A stretch of 64,000 nucleotides of DNA from positions 372,001-436,000 of the forward strand of contig JAWLBB010000001.1 of NCBI GenBank assembly GCA_041395105.1, written 5' to 3'. A program made the position numbers and the translations under genes. The notes under the pieces were generated by a model. It made no database searches. It was not told the DNA's origin and worked only from the letters and a program-made list of their open reading frames with translations. This document shows, piece by piece, positions 26,418-34,951 of the stretch; position 1 is the first letter of the stretch, and each line of letters opens with the position of its first letter. This DNA comes from Opitutaceae bacterium. GTDB taxonomy: Bacteria > Verrucomicrobiota > Verrucomicrobiia > Opitutales > Opitutaceae.

Positions 26418-27604
26418 GGGATCTTGCCGTTCTTCATGACCTCATAGGCCGCTCGGGTCTCTGCGACATAAGAGGGAGTTGTCCTTCCTTCGAGGCAAGA
26501 GGTGACCTGCCGCGCGATCGCTTTTGCCATTCTTGGCGGCACCGCGTTTCCAATCTGGCGAGCGATCTCGATTTTTGAGCCGCGAAAGGCGAAATTGTCT
26601 GGAAACGACTGAATCCTGGCGGCTTCGCGATGGGTGATCGGTCGATCTTGATCGGGATGCAGATATCGACCTTTCTCCGGTTTGAAGAATTCCGTCCGAA
26701 TCGTGACCGAAGGCCGGTCCCACCAAAGGCGACCCATCAAATCCGTGCCGCCGGAGGTCTTTCTTATCCAACATCCAGGAGTAAGGTCCGGCCTGTTCTT
26801 CTGGAGATCAAAGCGATTGCCTCCTGCTGGGATGGCACGATAGCGCTTGACGCTAACCGGAGTGGGGTTCCTTCCGAAATGGAGATCGAGCGGTGGATGG
26901 TCTGGCCGAATCTCGGTACCTAAGGGAGGCGGTAAATCTGCGATCACGTCATGAACCGTGCTCCAACTCTTGAGGGTCCTTTTTCCGAAGAAATCTGATT
27001 GCTGTCGGAGCTGCGAAACCAGCTTAGGGTCGCAGTGAGTGGGTCGTGGTAGAGAAATTGGATTGGCGCGACTCGCCATGATGATGGTGCGGTAACGCAT
27101 TTCGGCCACTCCATAATCAGCTGCGAGAAGGACTCTGGCTTCGACATGCTCGAACCCGAAGTCATGGAGCGTGTCCTTGATTTGCAGAAACTCAGGTGAA
27201 GTGAGGAGCTGACGGACATTTTCCATCACGATGACCTGAGCTTCGCTCGCTTCGACCACTCTCATAAACTGATACCAGAGAGCTCGGCGTGGGTCATCGA
27301 GACGCTGTTTGTTCAGAAGAGAAAAGCCCTGGCATGGAGGACCGCCTATAACGACATCGGCTTTCGGAAAGGAAAACCCCGGATCATCGACCAGGTTAAC
27401 GATGTCACCCGGAAAGCTGTGCTTCCCTGAACAGTCGAAGTTCGCACGGTAAGAGTCGATTGCGTCGGAGTTCCAATCGTTCGCGAAGACTGAAATGTAC
27501 TTCCCCGTCTCGGCGAAACCTTGGGTCATCCCGCCGCAGCCGCAAAAAAGATCGATTAGTCTGTATTTTCCGTAAACCACTCTTGATTGTCGGGCTACAT
27601 GCAT
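26414..27604 (-). CDS. DNA (cytosine-5-)-methyltransferase
   Basis: From the ATG at 27604 the protein has 396 residues; GGAG precedes this start. Translation could also begin at a TTG at 27661, but the extra residues lie before motif I. Motifs in order: DLFCGCGGMTQGF (SAM binding, about 18-30), GGPPCQGFS with catalytic Cys91, MENVRQ near 127, MRYRTIIMA (motif VIII), RPSVTIRTEF and the motif X GNAVPP. The variable region between VIII and IX would set the target sequence. It methylates cytosine to protect host DNA from the coupled HNH nuclease, and the nearby Vsr repairs its deamination products. Confidence 0.95.
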   Translation of the reverse strand: MHVARQSRVVYGKYRLIDLFCGCGGMTQGFAETGKYISVFANDWNSDAIDSYRANFDCSGKHSFPGDIVNLVDDPGFSFPKADVVIGGPPCQGFSLLNKQRLDDPRRALWYQFMRVVEASEAQVIVMENVRQLLTSPEFLQIKDTLHDFGFEHVEARVLLAADYGVAEMRYRTIIMASRANPISLPRPTHCDPKLVSQLRQQSDFFGKRTLKSWSTVHDVIADLPPPLGTEIRPDHPPLDLHFGRNPTPVSVKRYRAIPAGGNRFDLQKNRPDLTPGCWIRKTSGGTDLMGRLWWDRPSVTIRTEFFKPEKGRYLHPDQDRPITHREAARIQSFPDNFAFRGSKIEIARQIGNAVPPRMAKAIARQVTSCLEGRTTPSYVAETRAAYEVMKNGKIP

Positions 27605-27801
27605 GCGTCTCCAGTCTCCTGCCGTCAATCTCTGCCGAATGCGAATTTCGGAATCTTGCAACCCCGGTTCGGAAGCCCGTTGGGTGTCAACGAATTGAGG
27701 TGTCGACCGCTATTTCGAGTGGCAATGTCCGAAGGTTGATAGAGATCTTGTGTCGTGGGTCGAAGCGAATCTCTGGGGGAATCGCGTGCGGATCGTATTC
27801 A

Positions 27802-28304
27802 AACAAACCGTATTATGCTAGAATGGCGCTCAGTTAAGGGTGCTTATCGTTGTTAGGTCTCGGACAACCGTTGCGGCTGGTCGGGCCTCCGGCTCGTCGA
27901 GCCTACGCCTCGGAGAGGACGTCCAGCCCTGCTGCCTTGTGTTGGCCTATCCAGTCGATCGCACGATCCCAGCCAAGCATTTGAGCCGGTTGGGGTAAGC
28001 GACCTCCCAGCTGACGGCACACCGTTGTCTGCGCCTTGTGGACTTCCAAACCGAACTTGATCACGTCTGCCGTCTCGACTGACAGCCGACACCTGTGTAT
28101 ATCCGTTCTTCGTTTTGACATAACAGTCGGCAGGTTGACGCATTTTGCGTCGCCTGTCGGCTACATGTCATCTACCACGGATGCTCCGATTTCAGGTGGT
28201 AGGGCGCGGGCCTCCGGACCCGCCGTTGAAAAGCAGTCAACACCTCGTTGATTGATCCGATTCTTTCGCCAACAAAGCGCCATTCTAGCATAGTTCGGTT
28301 TGTT
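27802..28304. mobile_element. 503-bp inverted-repeat-bounded segment in the only long gene-free stretch
   Basis: The 29-base arms at 27802-27830 and 28276-28304 are inverted copies matching at 27 positions, with a perfect 17-base core TATGCTAGAATGGCGCT. Between them lie an IS110 transposase relic (27903-28121), a 13-base palindrome GGCTCGTCGAGCC (27891-27903) and a stem-loop at 28131-28156. No flanking target duplication is visible. The rest of 27605-28475 shows no supported gene. The segment could be a deleted mobile element, or the arms could be inward-facing promoter-like repeats. Confidence 0.5.
27903..28121 (-). pseudogene. IS110-family transposase N-terminal relic
   Basis: The 72-residue reading begins MSKRRTDIHRCRLSVE and continues DVIKFGLEVHKAQTTVCRQL, then QPAQMLGWDRAIDWIG. 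This matches the N-terminus of IS110-family DEDD transposases, which normally exceed 300 residues. It stops after LDVLSEA, where intact members continue with a CYEAG-like motif. The first catalytic Asp (usually GLDVHK) is Glu here. It is therefore a truncated, inactive fragment. Confidence 0.65.
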
Positions 28305-28475
28305 GACTCGCATCCTGCGGTTTGTTTTGGATGCGGGGTTTCCGCCCCGGCCCTGTTGCAGCCACGTCCCACTCTGCGCCGCCGGAAGATGGAAGACATG
28401 CTGCCCGGACGGCCTGCCTGCCTGCCCGACCGTTGCTCCTGATCCCCGGGGTCTTCCCCCGCGGCGGAAGCCCCT

Positions 28476-30392
28476 TCAGCGTTCAATCCTGACAAACACG
28501 GCCGACTCGAGGTTGGTCAGGGCGAATGAGGCCCGGTAGAGGCCCGGTGTTTCCGTGCTCTCCATGATGGTCGTCGTCCCGAGGAGGGTGAGATCCGTTG
28601 TAAAGGTGCCGCCCGGGTTGGTGTCCTGCGTCAGTCGCCAGCCGGCCACACCGGGTTTCGACTCGAAGTCGATCGTGACCGTTTCGTCCGCATAGTGGAC
28701 ATCGGTGATCGTGACGTCGGTGGGAGCGGTGAAGAACTCCGAGACCCGGCCGAGGGCGTAGAAAGTCTCCTCGCCGTTGATCGACTCAACCACGAAGTAG
28801 ATGGCGGCGTCCGCCTGATCGAGGGACGGAAAGCTCCGGTAGTCGGATCCGTCGAGGAGATCGAGGTCCCGGGAGATCAAGCTGATGCCAAACTCGATCG
28901 TCCGGTTGCCCTCGGAGATCCGGGTTTCGATTTCGGCGAGGTCGAAAGCTGTTCCGGTGGGCAGGCTGGCCCCCAGGACATCATTGATCAGAGCCCAGTC
29001 GTCCTCTTCGGGAACTGTGTCGTCGCTGAACCGGACCTCCAAGGGATCGGTCGATCCCTCGGTGCTGGTTTCAATGCCGTCACCCAGGAGCGTGCCGAAG
29101 AATTTTGAGCCGCCGAAGAGAAAGCTGCCGGGGCCGTCCGTTACCGATCCGGCGTCAGTCGCGCCGATGGTGAACCGGCCGCTCATGGTCGCATCGATGG
29201 CAACTCCCGAGTAGGTGGCTGTCCCGATTGCGTCTTCTTTCAGGAGAAGCGGTCCCGAGAATTCCAGGGTCGTGGTCGACGGAACAACGACCGTCACCGG
29301 TGTGACTTCGACCCGCCAGGCTTCCACCTTGAAAGCCGGACTGGTCCCACGGCCGACAATGACGCTGCCGTCGTCGGAGATCCCGGTTGCCGCATCGAGA
29401 ACCCATCCTTCGAGGTTCAGGCCATGGGCGGCTTCGAGTTCCTCTTTCAGGCTGCGCATCCCGTTCACCTCGTCCCAGATGAACGCTTCGTATCCGGTAT
29501 CGACGTTGAGTGACGAAGTCTGTCCGACCACAGTTTGGCCATCGGCAGTCACATCGTAAGCCTGGCTGAAGGCTCCTGCTCCGTCCCGGAGTGAGCCGAG
29601 GCCGACCATTCCGCTTTCGCCGGACCAGCGAAAGGCTTCTTGGGCCCCTTGTGCACGGGTGCCGTTACCGACTATGACAGAACCATCAGGTGTCGTCTTC
29701 TTTGCTATGCCGCCAAGGAAGCCTTCGCCCAACTCAAGTCCAACCAATTCATCGCTCGTCCATCGGATCGGGATCTCCGCCTGAAAGATGTAACTGGACC
29801 CAACCACGATACTCCCGTCGAACGAAGCGGCCTGTGCGTTGCTTTGGGTGACGCCTCCCGGAAGGTCACCGATCGATACCATGCCGTCTTCGCTTGTCCA
29901 CCTGAACCCGATCGATTGGTTGAGTGGGCTGCCGCTTCCGACGATAACTGTCCCATCGTTGGAAACACCGCTGGCGGTGCTCGCAAAGTTGCCGCCGTCA
30001 AAATCTCCCAATCCGACGATTCCGGTCTCGCTGGTCCAACGGAAGGCCTCCTGTTCGAAAGAAACGGGATTAACGATGATCCCCACGATGACGGAACCAT
30101 CTCCTGAGACGGCGTTCGCATGAGTATTGTTGCCGGTGAGGGATCCCAGGCTCACCATGCCCGTTTCTTCCGTCCAGCGGAACGCTTCGATGACCACACT
30201 GCCGATGGATCCGCCGGCCGCGCTCCGACCGACAACCACTTTGCCGTCCGCCGAGACGTCCGAAGCCCAACTTGATTCGATGTCGGGATCGTCGGACAGG
30301 TATCCGAGAGGGGTGAAGGTTCCGCCAGTCAAGGCGGTGGCAAAGCAGGCCGCTATCGATCCTGCTGCGATGACGAGGGGTATTCTGTTCAT
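28476..30392 (-). CDS. Secreted HAF-repeat protein
   Basis: The 638-residue exported protein has a signal peptide at its N-terminus (LVIAAGSIAACFATALTGG). At least seven HAF-type repeats follow, to about residue 370, seen as alternating GxVVVG and EAFRWT...GMVxLG units (for example SADGKVVVGRS and NDGTVIVGSGS). The C-terminal 250 residues form one or two beta-rich domains, with no PEP-CTERM or other sorting motif found. The function of HAF proteins is not established; they are extracellular and repetitive. It is a single-gene unit between the mobile-element stretch and the tartrate-dehydratase-like operon. Confidence 0.85.
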   Translation of the reverse strand: MNRIPLVIAAGSIAACFATALTGGTFTPLGYLSDDPDIESSWASDVSADGKVVVGRSAAGGSIGSVVIEAFRWTEETGMVSLGSLTGNNTHANAVSGDGSVIVGIIVNPVSFEQEAFRWTSETGIVGLGDFDGGNFASTASGVSNDGTVIVGSGSPLNQSIGFRWTSEDGMVSIGDLPGGVTQSNAQAASFDGSIVVGSSYIFQAEIPIRWTSDELVGLELGEGFLGGIAKKTTPDGSVIVGNGTRAQGAQEAFRWSGESGMVGLGSLRDGAGAFSQAYDVTADGQTVVGQTSSLNVDTGYEAFIWDEVNGMRSLKEELEAAHGLNLEGWVLDAATGISDDGSVIVGRGTSPAFKVEAWRVEVTPVTVVVPSTTTLEFSGPLLLKEDAIGTATYSGVAIDATMSGRFTIGATDAGSVTDGPGSFLFGGSKFFGTLLGDGIETSTEGSTDPLEVRFSDDTVPEEDDWALINDVLGASLPTGTAFDLAEIETRISEGNRTIEFGISLISRDLDLLDGSDYRSFPSLDQADAAIYFVVESINGEETFYALGRVSEFFTAPTDVTITDVHYADETVTIDFESKPGVAGWRLTQDTNPGGTFTTDLTLLGTTTIMESTETPGLYRASFALTNLESAVFVRIER

Positions 30393-30517
30393 GTGCTTGG
30401 GGGCTTCCCGGCCGTCTATCGATTCACGATGATGGACTCAGTCCAGCGGAGCCGATTGTAGACGCCCCAAGCTGGGCTGGCGTTTTCTTCGGGTATTCTG
30501 GTCGAAGATCCGGGTGT

Positions 30518-30546
30518 GTGGCAACCGGAAACCTGCCGATTGCCAC
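30518..30546 (-). terminator. Stem-loop after the tartrate-dehydratase-like gene
   Basis: A 7-bp stem (GTGGCAA/TTGCCAC) extended by CGG/CCG pairs begins eight bases past the stop of the 30554 gene on the minus strand. There is no T tract. It would close the six-gene operon at 36842-30554, but could instead stabilise the 3' end. Confidence 0.35.
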
Positions 30547-30553
30547 CCGCCGC

Positions 30554-31717
30554 TCAGATGAGCGTCTGGAAGATCCCGAGAAGATCCGGCTTTGTCTCCC
30601 AGCCGATACCCGGGACAGTCGGGATGTTGGCGGTTCCATCGATCACCCTGACCTCGTCGCCGAATCCTCCGAACGGGGCAAAAACGCCCGGGTAGGCCTC
30701 GGTGCCCCCCAGACCGAGTCCAGAGGCGACGTGGAGGTTGAAGAGATTGCCGCCGTGGGGAAAGCAGCAGGCCGGATTCCACCCGAACGCTTTCATCTCG
30801 ACCATCATCCCGAGGTACTCCGGAAGCCCGTAGGAAAGGCCGGGATCCATCTGCAGGATGTCGCGGCCGGGCCTGAGTCCGGCATGGCGGAGAAGATTGC
30901 GCACATCCTGCCTGGAGAAGAGGTTTTCACCGGTTGCCATCGGGTGGGGGTAAACTTCACCGAGCGCCCGTTGCAGTTCGAAATCGAGCGGGTCGCCCGC
31001 CTCTTCGTACCAGCGAAGCCCATACGGTGCCATGGCGGCCCCCCGGGCCATGGCCTCGTCAAGGCCGAAGCGGCCGTTGGCGTCGACGGCCACCCGACCG
31101 GGATCACCGGTGACTTCAATGGCCGTTTCGACCCGCTGGAGATCCTCCCCGATTTCGGCGCCGCCGATCTTGATCTTGACCGCTTTGAATCCGTCCCGCA
31201 GGTAGCCGGTCAGTTCGGCTTTCAGCGATTCGAGACCGCCGTCGGCATGATAGTAGCCCCCTGCGGCGTAGACCTCGACCTCCGTCGCCGGGGGCCGGTC
31301 GGAAAAGCGTCCGGCCAGGAGCGATGCGAGCGGCCGGCCGGCCACCTTGGCGGCCAGATCCCAGGCCGCCATGTCGACCGCGCCGACCGCGACGCTGCGC
31401 TCGCCATGGCCGCCGGGTTTTTCGTTCCGACGGAGGATGGCCTGCATCCGGACCGGATCGGGTTGACCTGCGTTGTCGCAATAGTCCCCGGGGTCGGCGT
31501 CCAGGATGCGCGGGGCAAAGCGCTCGAGAATCATCTCCGTCTGGGCGTAGCGGCCGATCGAACCGAACCCGTAACCGACAACCGGGGCCGCCGATCCCTT
31601 TCTTTCCGCGACGAGGGCAACCACGGATCCGGTCATGCCGGCGAAGTTGACCAGGGCGTTGCTGATTTCCGCCCGGAGGGGAACCGTCCGTGCAAGAATC
31701 CTGGTGATCCGGGTCAT
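30554..31717 (-). CDS. tarD: D-tartrate dehydratase-like enolase-superfamily enzyme
   Basis: The 387-residue protein belongs to the mandelate racemase subgroup. Lys181 and Lys183 form the KxK pair (AVKIKIGG). Metal ligands are Asp212 (VDANGRFG), Glu238 (WYEEAGDP) and Glu264 (TGEN), with His321 in CCFPHGGNLFNLHVASGLGLGG. This set and the EAYPGVFAPFGGF segment match D-tartrate dehydratase closely. That enzyme converts D-tartrate to oxaloacetate. It is the last gene of a six-gene operon, 9 bases after the aldehyde dehydrogenase. A related hydroxy-diacid substrate remains possible. Confidence 0.8.
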   Translation of the reverse strand: MTRITRILARTVPLRAEISNALVNFAGMTGSVVALVAERKGSAAPVVGYGFGSIGRYAQTEMILERFAPRILDADPGDYCDNAGQPDPVRMQAILRRNEKPGGHGERSVAVGAVDMAAWDLAAKVAGRPLASLLAGRFSDRPPATEVEVYAAGGYYHADGGLESLKAELTGYLRDGFKAVKIKIGGAEIGEDLQRVETAIEVTGDPGRVAVDANGRFGLDEAMARGAAMAPYGLRWYEEAGDPLDFELQRALGEVYPHPMATGENLFSRQDVRNLLRHAGLRPGRDILQMDPGLSYGLPEYLGMMVEMKAFGWNPACCFPHGGNLFNLHVASGLGLGGTEAYPGVFAPFGGFGDEVRVIDGTANIPTVPGIGWETKPDLLGIFQTLI

Positions 31718-31726
31718 GACGGGATT

Positions 31727-33178
31727 TCAGTCATTGAGATAGACGGCCCGCGGACGGGCGAAGAAGCTCGCAGAATAATGACCGCACTCCGGGATGCCTC
31801 GACCCGAGTCACGCCAGGCCGAGACAGGCAGGTCCGAAGTCCGGAAGGCGGTGTGCAGATTGTGATGAACAATGCCAGCCTCGACTCCGCGGATAAACCG
31901 CCCGGCCTTTTTCGGGCTGGATGTGAAGACCGAGGCCGACAGCCCGAATCGCCCAAGGTTGGCCAGTCGGAACGCGTCGGCTTCGTCCTTGGCCGGGGTC
32001 ACCGGAAGGACCGGCACGAAGAGTTCTTCGTGGAAGACGGCCATCGTCTCCAGGACATCGGCCAGGACGGTCGGGGTGACATAGTTGCCGGACCGGCCCC
32101 GGGTCGTCGGAAGCGGGGCGGCGCCACCGCAGACAAGGCGGGCCCCCGCGGCGACCGCCTCCCGGATGGACCGGCGGGCAAAGCGGACGCGTTGAGCGGA
32201 GATGACCGGTCCGACCCGGGTGCTTTTGAGATCACCCGGTCCCGTCCTCAGGGCCCGGACAGCCCTGCCCAAGTTGTCACAAAACAGTTCATACACAGAG
32301 CGCTCGACGATGACCCGGCCGGTTCCGGTACACCACTGGCCGGCGCAGCTGAAGCCGCCGGTCAGAGCGGCCTCGACCGCCGCGTCCAGATCGGCATCGG
32401 CCAGCACGACGAGGCTGTTCTTGCCCCCCATTTCGAGTTGCAGGCGCACGTCCCGGCCCGCGGTCTGTTCGGCCAGCCGGAGCCCGACCCGGTTTGAACC
32501 GGTGAAGGAGATGAGACGCAGGGCCGGGTGTCCTGTCAGGGTCGGGCCAACTCCGGCGCCGGTCCCGAGCACCAGGTGGATCACCCCGGGGGGGAATGGA
32601 ATGGACTGAAGGATCCGGACCAGGCCCACCGCCGGGCCGGGCGTCAGTTCGGAGGGCTTCAGGACGACGGTATTTCCGAACGCCAGGGCCGGAAGGATCT
32701 TCCGCACGATGGTGGCCAGCGGGAAATTCCATGGGGTGATCAGGAGGGTGACTCCGACCGGTTCATGAATCAGGGCCTTCTTCGGATTCCCGGATGACCC
32801 GGGTGACCGGAGCAGATCGTTTCGGACCTGGTCGAGCAGATACCGTCCGTCGGCAAGAGCCGCCCTGATCTCCGCCCCTGATTCCTCCAATGTCTTGCCG
32901 TTCTCCCGTGTGATCATTCGGGCAAGGGGTCCGGCCTGTCCTTCCAGCCGTTTCAGGAATTCGCGTAGAAGCCCGAGTCGGGTCTTCGGGCCTTTCGACG
33001 ACCAGTGGGCGGCCGCCCGGGCCGCTCCGTCCATGGCTCTCCGGGCCTGGGACCGGGTGGCCGGCGACCAGCGAGCGGCGATCCGGTCCGTCCGTCCGGG
33101 GTTTCGCCGTTCGTGAACCCGCCGGCCGGGCTGTTGCCAGACGCCGTCGATTGAACTGGTCAGGATGGGCTGGCTCAT
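31727..33178 (-). CDS. NAD(P)-dependent aldehyde dehydrogenase
   Basis: I start this 483-residue protein at the ATG at 33178, which overlaps the preceding SGNH gene stop by ATGA. The longer reading from 33343 adds 55 low-complexity residues. ALDH motifs are clear: TPWNFPLATIVRKILPALAFGN, LEMGGKNSLVVLADADLD with the general-base Glu, FSCAGQWCTGTGRV with the catalytic Cys, and GRFGLSASVFT. It oxidises an aldehyde to an acid and most resembles succinate- or 2-oxoglutarate-semialdehyde dehydrogenases of sugar-acid pathways. The neighbouring dehydratase fits a hydroxy-acid catabolic route. Confidence 0.9.
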   Translation of the reverse strand: MSQPILTSSIDGVWQQPGRRVHERRNPGRTDRIAARWSPATRSQARRAMDGAARAAAHWSSKGPKTRLGLLREFLKRLEGQAGPLARMITRENGKTLEESGAEIRAALADGRYLLDQVRNDLLRSPGSSGNPKKALIHEPVGVTLLITPWNFPLATIVRKILPALAFGNTVVLKPSELTPGPAVGLVRILQSIPFPPGVIHLVLGTGAGVGPTLTGHPALRLISFTGSNRVGLRLAEQTAGRDVRLQLEMGGKNSLVVLADADLDAAVEAALTGGFSCAGQWCTGTGRVIVERSVYELFCDNLGRAVRALRTGPGDLKSTRVGPVISAQRVRFARRSIREAVAAGARLVCGGAAPLPTTRGRSGNYVTPTVLADVLETMAVFHEELFVPVLPVTPAKDEADAFRLANLGRFGLSASVFTSSPKKAGRFIRGVEAGIVHHNLHTAFRTSDLPVSAWRDSGRGIPECGHYSASFFARPRAVYLND

Positions 33179-34023
33179 TGGTCTTTGCGGTCCGCCCATT
33201 TGGCGGGATGGTCCGGGTGGAAGTCGCGGATGAGCTTGTCTTCCCAGCGGCAGTCGGCGCCGGGTTTCCACGGCTGGTAGCGCCAGGGACTCTTTCCGAC
33301 GCGACGACGGTCCCTTTGCGCTTTCAGGCTCAACCCGCTGCAATTCGTGGCCAGGACTTCGAAGATCCGGTTCGCGATGATCCGGTGTCCCAGATCGTTG
33401 GCGTGGATATCGCCCTTACCCGACGGTGTGCAGATCAACCATTCCGCGGCTGCTTGTGCGGCATAGACGTCGGCAAAAAGCACGTCATGGGCGCGGGCAG
33501 TCCGGCGCAGGATCTGGTTGAAGCGGGCCTGAACCCGCAGCCCGCCTCGATCCCAGGCCGAGCCATCCTCGGTTCCGCCGGTCCGGTGTCGAAGTCCGGC
33601 TTCCGGACAGAAATAGGTGCTGAGCAGGACGATGACGGCCCCGGTCCGTTTCCTGACGTCGCCGACCATCGTGTTCAGGTCCCGCTCGAAGGCGGCGGCG
33701 GGCGTGCCCCCCCGCAGGTCGTTGTAGCCGTAGCTGATGATGACAAGATCAGGCTTCGGATCGATGACGTGCTTTTCATAGCGTTCGAGGCCGATTGGTC
33801 GTCGGCCCCGGAACTCAGCGTAGATCGGGCAGCTTGGCGAAAGGATGTCGCCTCCGATCCCGTGATTGAGCAGGGTCACCGGCTTGTCCTGAAACTGGTC
33901 GATCAAGCCCTTTACGACGGGGGCCCAGCCCCATTCTTCCCGTGTTGCTGAAATACCCGAGGTGTGGCTTTCTCCAATGGTGACCATCTTCCGGAATGGC
34001 CTTGAACGGTGATCGCGTTTCAT
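33175..34023 (-). CDS. SGNH/GDSL-family hydrolase
   Basis: The 282-residue protein has SGNH blocks. Block I is MVTIGESHTSG with the nucleophilic Ser, NHGIGGD supplies Gly, ISYGYNDLRGG supplies Asn, and GDIHANDLGHRIIANRI supplies the Asp/His pair. Such enzymes remove acyl groups or cleave esters. No signal peptide is present, so it is cytoplasmic. It sits between a nitrilase-family gene (24 bases upstream) and the aldehyde dehydrogenase (ATGA overlap). That context suggests it deesterifies the compound metabolised by the operon. Confidence 0.8.
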   Translation of the reverse strand: MKRDHRSRPFRKMVTIGESHTSGISATREEWGWAPVVKGLIDQFQDKPVTLLNHGIGGDILSPSCPIYAEFRGRRPIGLERYEKHVIDPKPDLVIISYGYNDLRGGTPAAAFERDLNTMVGDVRKRTGAVIVLLSTYFCPEAGLRHRTGGTEDGSAWDRGGLRVQARFNQILRRTARAHDVLFADVYAAQAAAEWLICTPSGKGDIHANDLGHRIIANRIFEVLATNCSGLSLKAQRDRRRVGKSPWRYQPWKPGADCRWEDKLIRDFHPDHPAKWADRKDQ

Positions 34024-34047
34024 TCGGTGATTTTCCAGGTGTTCCGA

Positions 34048-34920
34048 CTATTTGATGACGGTGACGTGACGCAGACCCTCGCGCCACCAACGGTCAAGAG
34101 GGCTGAGCTCGAGGGAGCGGAGGGCATTCTCAGCGGTCGCTTCCGGCAGGTGCAGGTCAGCGATGAGGACCTCCTCCCCGAACTGGGAGGCTTCGCGAAG
34201 GACGGTTCCGTTTGGATCAACAATCCGGCTTTGGCCGTGGGAGGCGGTCAGGTCGGCGTTGGCCGGGGCGTTGGCATGAACGACAAAAACGCTGTTCTCG
34301 GCAGCCCGGGCCTGGACCTGAGCACGGTAGGGGTTCATCTTCCACTCCTTCTTCAGTGAGGCTTCATGGGACAGGTAGAAAACGACACGCGCTCCGGCCA
34401 GAACCGGCAGTCGGGTGAGTTCCGGGTAACGGGAGTCGTGACAGATCACCACGCAACAACGGGCCCGGCCAATCGGAAGAACCGGAGACGGCATGGTTCC
34501 GGGAGTGCAGTTCCAGGCCCGGTCCTGACCGACAAGGTGCACCTTGAGATGTCGGGCCACGAGCCGCCCGGTCCGATCGATAACGATGACGGAATTGTGA
34601 ATCCGCCCGCGGGAACGCCAGGGAATTCCGATCAGGGCGTGGATCCGGAGTTTCCGGCAGGTTTCCGCGAGCTCGAGCTCGGTCCGGCGCAGTTCCCGGA
34701 GGGTCGGCCGAAGGATGGCTTCGGCGTCGTACCCGGTGACCGCGCATTCAGGGAAGGCCGCGACCTGCACGCGCTGGGAGGCGCATTCGGCGAGGATGGT
34801 CTGAATCTGCCGGACGTTGCGTTCGTAATCATCGGTGGACCGAAGCTGAACGGCCGCCACCCTGAGATCGGACGGTCGGCGGACCGGCGAGGCCGGGGAG
34901 TTTCTGGTTTTCTTGGCCAT
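34048..34920 (-). CDS. Carbon-nitrogen hydrolase (nitrilase superfamily), copy B
   Basis: From the ATG at 34920 the protein has 290 residues; the longer reading from 35073 overlaps the upstream gene and has an unconvincing N-terminus. The Glu-Lys-Cys triad is visible in FPECAVTGY, RHLKVHLVGQDR and VICHDSRYPE. Family members hydrolyse amides, carbamoyl groups or nitriles. It lies 31 bases after a second nitrilase-family gene. The two are not close copies, so they may act on two different amides or in sequence. Cytoplasmic. Confidence 0.88.
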   Translation of the reverse strand: MAKKTRNSPASPVRRPSDLRVAAVQLRSTDDYERNVRQIQTILAECASQRVQVAAFPECAVTGYDAEAILRPTLRELRRTELELAETCRKLRIHALIGIPWRSRGRIHNSVIVIDRTGRLVARHLKVHLVGQDRAWNCTPGTMPSPVLPIGRARCCVVICHDSRYPELTRLPVLAGARVVFYLSHEASLKKEWKMNPYRAQVQARAAENSVFVVHANAPANADLTASHGQSRIVDPNGTVLREASQFGEEVLIADLHLPEATAENALRSLELSPLDRWWREGLRHVTVIK

Positions 34921-34951
34921 TCCGTTGGATGGTTGAAATCCTATACAGGGA

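Noticed and set aside
27460..27837. 125-residue plus-strand frame between the methyltransferase and the inverted repeat
   Set aside because: It overlaps the methyltransferase N-terminus on the other strand and shows no family features.
30518..32497. 659-residue plus-strand frame across two minus-strand enzyme genes
   Set aside because: It crosses the boundary of two strongly supported genes (tartrate dehydratase-like and aldehyde dehydrogenase).
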